A stretch of 64,000 nt of DNA. It comes from Novosphingobium sp. GTDB taxonomy: Bacteria; Pseudomonadota; Alphaproteobacteria; Sphingomonadales; Sphingomonadaceae. The notes beneath the pieces were generated by a model. It did no database searches. It was not told the origin of the DNA and worked only from the letters and a program-made list of their open reading frames with translations. The position numbers and the translations under genes are program-made. The DNA is taken from positions 1-64,000 of the forward strand of contig JACKKV010000008.1 in assembly GCA_024236235.1 (NCBI GenBank). The letters run 5' to 3'. Below, piece after piece: positions 35,133 to 42,916 of the stretch (the stretch's first letter is position 1; every line of letters begins with the position of its first letter).

Positions 35133-36148
35133 GCAGCCTGCCGTTGCAGGAAGGGTTCGTAGAAGCGGGTGAGTTCGGACAGTACCTCATCCGGATTGTC
35201 GAGAAAGTTGACGCGATTGCGAAATTCTGCCGATCCGTGCAGCCCCTTGGTGTACCAGCCCAGATGCTTGCGCGCGATCTTGACGCCCACATCCTCGCCA
35301 TAAAGATCCAGCATGCCGCGATAATGCTGTGTCAGTACCGCAAATTGCTGATCGATTGACGGGTCAGGCAATTCGGTGCCGTGCCGCAGCCAATGCATGA
35401 CCTGCCCCAGCAGCCACGGCTTGCCATAGGCACCGCGCCCGATCATCACCCCGTCCGCCCCGCTTTGCGACAGCGCCTGCGCGACATCGGCGATGGTGCA
35501 GATATCGCCATTGACGATGACGGGGATCGAAACCGCGTCCTTGACCTTGCGGACAAACGCCCAGTCGGCCTTGCCCTTGTACATCTGGTTGCGGGTACGC
35601 CCATGCACGGTGATCATCTTCGCGCCGAGATTTTCGGCGATCCGCGCCAGCTCCGGCGCGTTCAGCGACTGGTGATCCCAGCCCATGCGCATCTTCACCG
35701 TAACCGGAACGGCCACCGCCTTCACCGTTGCCTCGATCAGGCTGGCGGCCAGTGGAATGTCGCGCATCAGCGCGGAGCCGGCATCGCCATTGACGACCTT
35801 CTTCACCGGGCAGCCCATGTTGATATCAATGATGGCCGCGCCGCGCTCTTCGCTCAGTTTCGCCGCTTCCCCCATTTCCGGCGGGCTGCATCCAACCAGC
35901 TGCATTGACACCGGTTCTTCCGCCTGATCCCATTCGGCTTTCTGCAGGGACTGGCGCGTTTCGCGGATCGCGGCGGGCGACGCGATCATCTCGGTCACAT
36001 TGAGACCCGAGCCGAAGCGCCGCACGAGCGAGCGGAAGGGTTTGTCCGTCACCCCCGTCATGGGCGCAAGGACAACCGGTTCGGCTATCTGGACCGGCCC
36101 GATTTGCAGGGGTGCAAGCCGGGGCGGCACGGGAATGGGCTGCGTCAT
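35129..36148 (-). CDS. dusB: tRNA-dihydrouridine synthase DusB-like (NifR3)
   Basis: A 339-residue FMN-dependent enzyme that reduces uridine to dihydrouridine in tRNA D-loops. The start region LAPMTGVTDKPFRSLVRRFG, the catalytic cysteine in MGCPVKKVVNGDAGSALM, and the phosphate-binding VHGRTRNQMYKGKADW are all present. ATG 36148 was chosen; the open frame extends to 36247 but lacks family similarity there. It heads the dusB-ntrBC operon. It diverges from ispDF. Confidence 0.95.
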   Translation of the reverse strand: MTQPIPVPPRLAPLQIGPVQIAEPVVLAPMTGVTDKPFRSLVRRFGSGLNVTEMIASPAAIRETRQSLQKAEWDQAEEPVSMQLVGCSPPEMGEAAKLSEERGAAIIDINMGCPVKKVVNGDAGSALMRDIPLAASLIEATVKAVAVPVTVKMRMGWDHQSLNAPELARIAENLGAKMITVHGRTRNQMYKGKADWAFVRKVKDAVSIPVIVNGDICTIADVAQALSQSGADGVMIGRGAYGKPWLLGQVMHWLRHGTELPDPSIDQQFAVLTQHYRGMLDLYGEDVGVKIARKHLGWYTKGLHGSAEFRNRVNFLDNPDEVLSELTRFYEPFLQRQAA

Positions 36149-36222
36149 CGTTGCCTGCCTAAAAAACAGGCAGGCGCATAGTGGATTGCGGGCGCGGCGG
36201 CAAGCGGTTACCCGCGCGGGGC

Positions 36223-37371
36223 ATGAGCGTTCCCGTTTCAGCCTCACCCCCCTTTGCCGCCATCATCGTGGCGGCGGGCAAGGGCCTGCGCGCAGGGCAG
36301 CCCCTGCCCAAGCAATTTGCGCCGTGGCGTGGCATGCCGTTGCTGCGCCATTCCGCGCTGGCACTGGCCGATGCGGGAGCCTGCACCATCCTTGTCGCCA
36401 TTCCCGATGGAGCTGACGAACTGGTCGGCGCGGCGCTGGAAGGAATTGATGGCGCGATCTGCATCACGGGCGGCGCAACCCGGCAGGAATCGGTACGCAA
36501 CGCGCTGGAACGGCTGTCCGCAAACCCCGCGCCGCTGGTGCTGATTCACGACGCGGCCCGCCCGCGAATTCCCCCACAAGTCATCACGCGCCTGCTCGAT
36601 GCGCTGGAACGACACCCGGCCGCGATCCCGGTTCTGCCTGTGGTCGACAGCCTGGCGCTGGACGAAGCGGGGCTGATGGCTGGATCGGCACGGCGTGAGG
36701 AATTGCGCCGGGTACAGACGCCTCAGGCATTTCACTTCGATGCAATCCTTGCCGCGCACCGGGCATGGCGCGGCGCGCCTGATGCGGGCGATGATGCGCA
36801 GGTCGCGCGTGCCGCGGGCCTCGCCGTCGCGCTGGTTGACGGCGCCGAGGCACTGAGAAAACTGACCTATGCGGAGGATTTCATGAATCCGGCATCACCG
36901 GTGCGGATCGGCACCGGCTTTGACGTGCATCGCCTGGTTGCGGGCGAGGAGTTGTGGCTGTGCGGGCTGAAAATTCCGCATGACAGGGGGCTGGCCGGAC
37001 ACAGCGATGCCGATGTGGCCCTGCATGCGCTGGTCGATGCGCTGCTGGGCGCGATCGGCGCGGGCGATATCGGGGTCCACTTTCCGCCCAGCGATCCGCA
37101 GTGGCGCGGTGCGGCGTCCAGCCGCTTCGTGACGCATGCGGTGGAGCTGGTTGGCGCTGCAGGCTATCGCATCGGTAACATCGACCTGACGCTGATCTGC
37201 GAAGCGCCCCGCCTTGGTCCGCATCGCGATGCCATGCGCGAAAATGTCGCGCGGCTCTGCGACGTTGACATCGCAGCCGTGAACGTGAAGGCCACCACGA
37301 CCGAAAGACTCGGATTTACCGGGCGCGGCGAAGGCATTGCCGCACAGGCTGCCGTCACCGTCTGCTGCTGA
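36223..37371 (+). CDS. ispDF: Bifunctional IspD/IspF enzyme of the MEP isoprenoid pathway
   Basis: A 382-residue fusion catalysing the MEP cytidylyltransferase (IspD) and MECDP synthase (IspF) steps. The IspD domain (residues ~8-220) has VAAGKGLRAGQPLPKQF and HDAARPRIP. The IspF domain (~225-382) has the zinc/active-site GTGFDVHRL, HSDADVALHALVDA and KATTTERLGFTGRGEG. The same fusion is common in alphaproteobacteria. The intervening IspE is not in this window. The ATG at 36223 gives the standard N-terminus. Confidence 0.96.
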   Translation: MSVPVSASPPFAAIIVAAGKGLRAGQPLPKQFAPWRGMPLLRHSALALADAGACTILVAIPDGADELVGAALEGIDGAICITGGATRQESVRNALERLSANPAPLVLIHDAARPRIPPQVITRLLDALERHPAAIPVLPVVDSLALDEAGLMAGSARREELRRVQTPQAFHFDAILAAHRAWRGAPDAGDDAQVARAAGLAVALVDGAEALRKLTYAEDFMNPASPVRIGTGFDVHRLVAGEELWLCGLKIPHDRGLAGHSDADVALHALVDALLGAIGAGDIGVHFPPSDPQWRGAASSRFVTHAVELVGAAGYRIGNIDLTLICEAPRLGPHRDAMRENVARLCDVDIAAVNVKATTTERLGFTGRGEGIAAQAAVTVCC

Positions 37372-37392
37372 TCCTGTTTCGAGGAGCGTTGA

Positions 37393-37923
37393 ATGTTGCG
37401 CAACCGTATGATCGCCGCTGCGCTGGGCCTTGCCGCGATGGCCCAGCCCACGCTCGCCCGGGCGGATGAATGCATCAGCGAACCGGAAATCGCGGCAATG
37501 GCGATTTATGCAATGCCCTCGCTCATCACATCGGTCAGCAATTTCTGCGCGCCTCACTTACCCGCCACCGGCTATCTTGCCAGCGAAGGCGCGGCCCTGT
37601 CTTCACGCTATGCAGAGGTGCGCGCCGACAGCTGGCCACTGGCCAAGACGGCGCTGCTGAAACTCGCCGCAAGCGGCAGGACGGCGGACAAGGAGCGCGA
37701 AATTTTCGCGCAGTTGCCGGATGAGGCGCTGCAACCGCTGGTGGACGCGATCATCGTCCAGAAACTTGCCGCAGACATGAAACCCGGCGACTGCGGCAGG
37801 ATCGAACGCGGCGTCAGAATTTTCGCCCCCCTGCCCCCGGAAAACACCGGCGAACTGATCGCCTTCGTCATCAGCATGGCGAAGAGCGACAAGATGCCGG
37901 TCTGCAGACAGGATCCATCGTGA
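37393..37923 (+). CDS. Predicted periplasmic protein, unknown function
   Basis: A 176-residue protein with a signal peptide cleaved near residue 24 (TLARADE). The mature part is mostly helical with four cysteines (in DECISEPE, FCAPHL, GDCGRIERG and VCRQDP), which could form two disulfides. I do not recognise a named domain. It lies 21 bases after ispDF and overlaps the CinA-like gene by 4 bases, so it is likely expressed with them. It looks like a conserved sphingomonad envelope protein. Confidence 0.75.
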   Translation: MLRNRMIAAALGLAAMAQPTLARADECISEPEIAAMAIYAMPSLITSVSNFCAPHLPATGYLASEGAALSSRYAEVRADSWPLAKTALLKLAASGRTADKEREIFAQLPDEALQPLVDAIIVQKLAADMKPGDCGRIERGVRIFAPLPPENTGELIAFVISMAKSDKMPVCRQDPS

Positions 37924-38423
37924 CCGATTATTTGCTCCCCCCGGATATCGTTGATCTGGCTCGTCGCGTGGTGGAAGAAAACGCCGCAATCGGGCGCAAG
38001 ATCGCGGTTGCGGAAAGCTGCACCGGCGGGTTGGTCAGCGCCGCGCTCACCGAGATTGCGGGTTCTTCCGCCGTGCTTGATCGCGGCTTCGTGACCTATT
38101 CGAACGAGGCAAAGCAGCAGGCGCTGGGTGTGGCGGGCGACATCATCGAAACCTTCGGCGCCGTGTCCATTGCCTGCGTCTGGTCAATGGCCAAGGGCGC
38201 GCTGGAGCGGAGCGAGGCTGATGTCGCGGTCGCGATCAGCGGCGTCGCAGGACCGGATGGCGGGACGGAGATGAAGCCAGTGGGGACGGTGGTGTTCGCC
38301 AAGGCCAGGCGCGATGGCGACGACAAGGAACCGGAAGCCGAACTGAAGAAATTCGATGATAACGGCCGCTCGGGCATTCGCCATCAGGCGACGCTTTGCG
38401 CGCTCGAACTGCTGTTGCCGTAA
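37920..38423 (+). CDS. CinA-like nicotinamide-nucleotide amidase (PncC-type)
   Basis: A 167-residue protein equal to the C-terminal domain of CinA. Signature segments are VAESCTGGLVSAALTEIAGS, FVTYSNEAKQQALGV and SGVAGPDGGTEMKPVGTV. PncC deamidates NMN to nicotinate mononucleotide in NAD recycling. The GTG start overlaps the previous stop. Its 3' end overlaps the convergent RatA-like gene by 40 bases. Confidence 0.93.
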   Translation: MTDYLLPPDIVDLARRVVEENAAIGRKIAVAESCTGGLVSAALTEIAGSSAVLDRGFVTYSNEAKQQALGVAGDIIETFGAVSIACVWSMAKGALERSEADVAVAISGVAGPDGGTEMKPVGTVVFAKARRDGDDKEPEAELKKFDDNGRSGIRHQATLCALELLLP

Positions 38424-38845
38424 AGCTCTTCAGCCCGCTTCTCGAAAGCGGCCACCATCTTGCGGAAAGCACGGTCAAAATATTGCCCGGCAAGGGATTC
38501 GAACAGGCGGTTGCGAAACTGGAACTCGACCCGGAAATCGACTTCGCAGCCACCGCCGTCCAGATCGCGAAAGGCCCAGCGATTATCCAGATCGCGCAGC
38601 GGACCGTCGACATAATGCACGTCGATCAGATGCGGGTGCTGCTTGGTCACGCGCGAGGTGAACTTTTCCCTGATGCCCTTGAAGCCCACCAGCATGTCAG
38701 CAAGCATTTCCGTCTCGCTGTCCGAACGGATGCGGGTGGCAGGAATCCATGGCAGGAATTCAGGATAGCGCGCAACATCGGCGACCAGGCTGAACATCTG
38801 CTCGGCGCTGTATGGCATACGCCGGACCTCGTGAATGCCCGGCAC
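38384..38845 (-). CDS. RatA/COQ10-like START-fold protein
   Basis: A 153-residue polyketide-cyclase/START-like protein of the RatA/Coq10 group. It starts RRMPYSAEQMFSLVADVARYPEFLPW and contains DVHYVDGPLRDLDNRWAFRDL and FRNRLFESLAGQYFDRAFRKMVAAFE. Mitochondrial Coq10 and its bacterial relatives bind ubiquinone; E. coli RatA has been reported to block ribosome subunit association. The lipid-binding role is more likely here. The gene starts at the lipA stop, so it is coupled to lipA. Confidence 0.88.
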   Translation of the reverse strand: MPGIHEVRRMPYSAEQMFSLVADVARYPEFLPWIPATRIRSDSETEMLADMLVGFKGIREKFTSRVTKQHPHLIDVHYVDGPLRDLDNRWAFRDLDGGGCEVDFRVEFQFRNRLFESLAGQYFDRAFRKMVAAFEKRAEELYGNSSSSAQSVA

Positions 38846-39768
38846 TATGCCCCCCTGGCCAGCCGCGCTTCGCGCGCTGCGCGCATCTGGCGGAAATCGT
38901 CGCCTGCATGATAGCTTGAACGGGTCAGCGGGCTGGATGCGACCTGCAGGAAGCCCTTGGCCCGGGCAATCGCCCCATAGGCATCGAACGCGGCGGGCGT
39001 GACAAATTCGATCACGCTGGCGTGTTTGGGCGTGGGTTGCAGATACTGGCCCATGGTCAGGAAATCGACATCGGCAGAGCGCATGTCGTCCATCACCTGA
39101 TGGACTTCCAGCCGTTCTTCGCCCAGCCCCAGCATGATGCCGGATTTGGTGAAAATCGCCGGATCATGCGCTTTCACCTCTTCAAGCAGGCGTAAAGAGG
39201 CGTAATAGCGCGCACCGGGCCGGATCGTGGGATAAAGGCGCGGAACGGTTTCCAGATTGTGATTGTAGACATCAGGCCCGGCGGCAACGATTGCTTCCAC
39301 CGCCGCTCGCATCTTGCCCCTGAAATCAGGGGTGAGGATTTCAATCGTCGTGGCCGGCGTCGTGCGGCGCAGCGCCTCGATCACCTTTACGAAATGCCCC
39401 GCCCCGCCATCGGGCAGATCGTCGCGATCGACGGAGGTGACAACGATATGTTCCAGACCCAGCTCCGCCGCTGCCATTGCCACATGTTCCGGTTCCAGCG
39501 GATCGACTGCACGTGGCATGCCGGTCTTCACATTGCAGAAGGCACAGGCGCGGGTGCAGACATCGCCCAGGATCATCACCGTGGCGTGCTTTCTGGTCCA
39601 GCATTCGCCGATATTGGGACAGGCCGCTTCTTCACAGACCGTGTTGAGACCAAGCTCGCGCATCAGCTTGCGGGTATTCTGATAGCCCTTGCTGACCGGC
39701 GCCTTGACCCGAATCCAGTCAGGCTTGCGCTGTCGCGGCGGCTGCGTCGATGTCAGAACCTTATTCAT
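38845..39768 (-). CDS. lipA: Lipoyl synthase
   Basis: A radical-SAM enzyme inserting two sulfurs into octanoyl-protein. The auxiliary cluster motif is CEEAACPNIGECW and the radical-SAM motif is CTRACAFC. A conserved C-terminal RSSYHAGDDF follows. ATG 39768 gives 307 residues; ATG 39795 would add nine and either is possible. Its product modifies the lipoyl domains of PdhC and PdhB encoded elsewhere in the window. lipB is not seen. It diverges from the carbonic anhydrase gene. Confidence 0.96.
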   Translation of the reverse strand: MNKVLTSTQPPRQRKPDWIRVKAPVSKGYQNTRKLMRELGLNTVCEEAACPNIGECWTRKHATVMILGDVCTRACAFCNVKTGMPRAVDPLEPEHVAMAAAELGLEHIVVTSVDRDDLPDGGAGHFVKVIEALRRTTPATTIEILTPDFRGKMRAAVEAIVAAGPDVYNHNLETVPRLYPTIRPGARYYASLRLLEEVKAHDPAIFTKSGIMLGLGEERLEVHQVMDDMRSADVDFLTMGQYLQPTPKHASVIEFVTPAAFDAYGAIARAKGFLQVASSPLTRSSYHAGDDFRQMRAAREARLARGA

Positions 39769-39835
39769 GCCACTATCCAGATAGGCGGTTGTCATGGCGC
39801 TTGCCAGTGCCACTGACTCAAGGCATCAGCAAGCC

Positions 39836-40489
39836 ATGACTCACCGCCCCTCCCCCGAACTCGATCGCCTGCTCGAAGGTTATGCCCGATTCCGCAACAC
39901 TGGCTGGACCCCGAACAGGGAGCGCTGGGCCACACTGAAGGATGGCCAGCAGCCTGGTGTGATGGTGATCGCCTGTTCGGACAGCCGGGTCGATCCCGCC
40001 CAGATCTTTGACGTCAATCCGGGCGAAATCTTCGTGGTGCGCAATGTCGCGGCGATGGTGCCGCCGTTTGAAACGACCCCCGGCCATCATGGCGTCTCGG
40101 CCGCTCTGGAATTTGCCGTGCAAGTCTTGCAGGTGCAGGAAATCGTCGTCATGGGCCATGGCATGTGCGGCGGTTGCAAGGCCGCGCTGACCCGTGAGCT
40201 GCATGGCACCGAACCGGGCAAAGGGGGGTTCATTGCCGACTGGATCGCCCTGCTGGACGATGCGCGCGAAGAAGTGGTGGCGCATCACGGTGTGGAAGGC
40301 CGGGCTGCGGAACGGGCGATGGAACAGGCGGGCGTGCGCGCCAGCCTCGCCAATTTGCGCACATTCCCTTGCGTTCGCGAAAAGGAACGCGACGGCTCGC
40401 TCAACCTTCGCGGCGCCTTTTTCGCCATTTCGGATGGTGTGCTGCATCTGCTTGACGAGGATACGGGGCGGTTCGCGCCGGCCAGCTGA
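39836..40489 (+). CDS. Beta-class carbonic anhydrase
   Basis: A 217-residue zinc enzyme interconverting CO2 and bicarbonate. Zinc ligands are in ACSDSRVDP (Cys, with the Asp-Arg dyad) and GHGMCGGCKA (His and Cys). The start MTHRPSPELDRLLEGY is typical; the frame extends upstream to 39794 into the lipA leader but without family support. No signal peptide, so cytoplasmic. Confidence 0.95.
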   Translation: MTHRPSPELDRLLEGYARFRNTGWTPNRERWATLKDGQQPGVMVIACSDSRVDPAQIFDVNPGEIFVVRNVAAMVPPFETTPGHHGVSAALEFAVQVLQVQEIVVMGHGMCGGCKAALTRELHGTEPGKGGFIADWIALLDDAREEVVAHHGVEGRAAERAMEQAGVRASLANLRTFPCVREKERDGSLNLRGAFFAISDGVLHLLDEDTGRFAPAS

Positions 40490-40525
40490 CTTGCGCTGCC
40501 TGCCCGTCAGCGCCATCTAGGCGGT

Positions 40526-41242
40526 ATGAACAACGATACATTGAAAAACATCGCCCTGCTGATTGACGCGGATAACGCGAGCCCGGCAGGCATTGATCCC
40601 GTGCTGACAGTGCTGGCGGAACTGGGCCAGGTCAACATCCGCCGCGCCTATGGCAACTGGCGCAAGGCCGCGCTGAAAGGTTGGGCGGACAAGGTCCATC
40701 GTTACGGCATCGAACCGCAGCAGCAATTCGACCTGACCAAGGGCAAGAACGCCACAGACATGAAGATGACCATCGACGCGATGGACATGCTTTATCGCGG
40801 GCGCGTCCATGGCTTCGGCATCATGAGTTCCGACAGCGATTTCATGCCGCTCGCCATGCGCATCCGGCAGGATGGCTACCCCGTCTATGGTTTTGGCAGC
40901 CCGCGCACACCCGAGGCGTTCCGGCAGGCGTGCACGCGCTTCATCGATGTCGATGCGCTGATCAAGGCGGAAAAGGCAGCGGCAATCAGTGACAAGGGCA
41001 GTGCAAGCGGATCGCTGGATGAGGAACTGCTGCATCTCTTGTTTGATGCCTATGCGGCCAGCAAGCGAGACGATCGCGGTTATGCAAAACTGTCCGAAGT
41101 TGGCCAACGTGCCGGAAATCGCAGCAGTTTCGATACGCGCAGCTATGGCTATGCGCGGCTGATCGACATGCTGGAGGCCATCCCCAACTTTTCGAGCGAA
41201 CGACGCGACGATGGCCAGGTGTGGGTCAAGCGACTGCGCTGA
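40526..41242 (+). CDS. NYN-domain (PIN-like) protein with C-terminal OST-HTH/LOTUS domain
   Basis: A 238-residue protein. The N-terminal NYN/PIN-like nuclease fold (residues ~6-145) shows acidic metal-site residues in ALLIDADNAS, KNATDMKMTIDAMD and MSSDSDFMPLA. The C-terminal ~70 residues (DEELLHLLFDAYAAS, LSEVGQRAGNR, GYARLIDMLEAI) match an OST-HTH/LOTUS RNA-binding domain. Such LabA/DUF88 proteins are presumed ribonucleases, but the target is unknown. A bidirectional hairpin terminator follows. Confidence 0.88.
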   Translation: MNNDTLKNIALLIDADNASPAGIDPVLTVLAELGQVNIRRAYGNWRKAALKGWADKVHRYGIEPQQQFDLTKGKNATDMKMTIDAMDMLYRGRVHGFGIMSSDSDFMPLAMRIRQDGYPVYGFGSPRTPEAFRQACTRFIDVDALIKAEKAAAISDKGSASGSLDEELLHLLFDAYAASKRDDRGYAKLSEVGQRAGNRSSFDTRSYGYARLIDMLEAIPNFSSERRDDGQVWVKRLR

Positions 41243-41269
41243 CCGATCGGCAGTGCACACTTGCAAACG

Positions 41270-41298
41270 AAAAAAGGGCGGCAGAAATTGCCGCCCTT
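41270..41298. terminator. Bidirectional rho-independent terminator
   Basis: A perfect 10-base stem (AAGGGCGGCA / TGCCGCCCTT) with a five-base loop lies between the convergent NYN and TPR genes. An A-run on its left serves as the U-tract for minus-strand transcription; the plus-strand side has only a short pyrimidine run. Confidence 0.8.
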
Positions 41299-41320
41299 CT
41301 CCATCGGGTTGATGCTTCGC

Positions 41321-42643
41321 TTACTGTGCGGGCGCGGCAGGCGCCGGGGCCAGCTTGTTATCGATGTGGACCATCCACAGTTTGGAGACGATCGCGCGCG
41401 GGCCGGTAACCTTGGCGAAATTGGCCTTTGCTTCGGCCAGCTTGCCCTGATCGAACTGGGCGATGCCGAGCCGGGTCAGCGCGGTATTGGCATCAATCCC
41501 GCCCTTTGCCAGCGCCGCAGCATAGAGTTCTTCTGCCTGGGCGGCATTGCCATAGTTAAGGAAGGCATCGGCCAGACCCAGCGGCCTTGTTCCCGTCGCG
41601 GCAGACATGGCGCCCGCAACTTCCGATGGCAGCGATGCCTTGTCACTGGCAATGCGGCCTGAAGCATTCGTGCGCGCTTCGGCAACCCAGCCCGAAAGAT
41701 CAATCGCGCCCGAGTTCACACCCTTGTCGATGATCCGCACGACTTCGCCCGGAAGGCGGCGCGGATCCGCAGTTTCGATATATTCCTTGTATTCGTTCTT
41801 CACATAATCCGGTTCATTATCGAGCGCGCCGGCCCGGTCCATCAGGCGGAACAGGTCCAGCGTGGTCTGCGGATCAAGGCCGCCCAACGCACGGATGATC
41901 TGCGCAGCCGCCAGCCAATTGAAATTACTAGGGTATTCGTCAACCAGCACGGTCGAGAAATAGACCGCATTGTCTGCGCTCTTGGCATTGTATGCGACAA
42001 CATTGGAGCGTTCGATCCAGTCTTGCGGCACCGCCAGACCGGCTGCCCGGCGATCTTCAATCGCCTTGCGGGCCGCGACCAGGCCGGCTTCCGCCTGGCC
42101 CGCGCCCTGATAGGCCTGGACCATCAGCGGAACCAGCGCTTCATGTTCGAAGCCCATGGACGCGGCCTTGGCCAGCGCCGACATCGCCGTGGGGTAATCT
42201 TTTGCGGCATAGGCGAAATTGCCGAGATAGAAGAGATACTGACCCTGCTTGTCTTCCGCGATCTGCCCGCTGTCGAGCATCATCTGGATGCCCTTCTGGC
42301 GCAGCGCCGGGTCATCGTTCATGCCGCCGAGCGAAAAAGCGAACTGTCCAGCCGCGAGCTTGTCGAGGTCAGTGGAAACCGCGGCCATGGCCGCATCCAG
42401 CATCGGCAGGGCCGCATTGGCGCCGGCCTTTGCGCCAGCCGCGTCACCACCGTCACGCAGTTTTTCAAGTTCCTTGACCTTGTCCTGCACCGGCTTGGCT
42501 GCAGCCGTGAATTCCTTGGAATAGCTTGCCTTCCCTTTCGCCAGGGCAGGCTGTGCGCTCAGCACATAGCCCGAAACGACAAGTCCGGTCGCGGCCGTCA
42601 CGGCGAGCGCGCCCGCCGAACCCAAACGGTACAAACCCCGCAT
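41321..42643 (-). CDS. Exported TPR-repeat protein, unknown function
   Basis: A 440-residue protein with a signal peptide (LAVTAATGLVVSGYVLS, cleavage after PALA near residue 35). The mature part is all-helical with several TPR-like helices, for example FYLGNFAYAAKDYPTAMSAL, LVPLMVQAYQGAGQAEAGL and LTRLGIAQFDQGKLAEAKAN. The C-terminus is Ala/Pro-rich. ATG 42643 follows AGGAGA. TPR proteins mediate protein contacts; no specific partner is suggested by the neighbours. Confidence 0.85.
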   Translation of the reverse strand: MRGLYRLGSAGALAVTAATGLVVSGYVLSAQPALAKGKASYSKEFTAAAKPVQDKVKELEKLRDGGDAAGAKAGANAALPMLDAAMAAVSTDLDKLAAGQFAFSLGGMNDDPALRQKGIQMMLDSGQIAEDKQGQYLFYLGNFAYAAKDYPTAMSALAKAASMGFEHEALVPLMVQAYQGAGQAEAGLVAARKAIEDRRAAGLAVPQDWIERSNVVAYNAKSADNAVYFSTVLVDEYPSNFNWLAAAQIIRALGGLDPQTTLDLFRLMDRAGALDNEPDYVKNEYKEYIETADPRRLPGEVVRIIDKGVNSGAIDLSGWVAEARTNASGRIASDKASLPSEVAGAMSAATGTRPLGLADAFLNYGNAAQAEELYAAALAKGGIDANTALTRLGIAQFDQGKLAEAKANFAKVTGPRAIVSKLWMVHIDNKLAPAPAAPAQ

Positions 42644-42916
42644 GCATCTTCTCCTGTAGCGGCCAGTGCCCTGGCCATTCAAACCATGCTCGCGCTAGTG
42701 CAAGCAAAAGCGCGATTTTGCAACAGTTGCTGCCTAGAAAAATGGCGCTGAACGGCGATTGAACGGGCGCACGGCGCGGCGTTCATACGGCTCGGCCTGA
42801 CTGGGGGCCAGCGATGTGGAAAAAGAGTGACCCAGGGGGGTATCGGCTGGTCTTTTCCGGCCAATTTTCCTACGGCCATGGGCAGATAGTGAAAAACAAG
42901 AAAGTGTGTTCGCACA

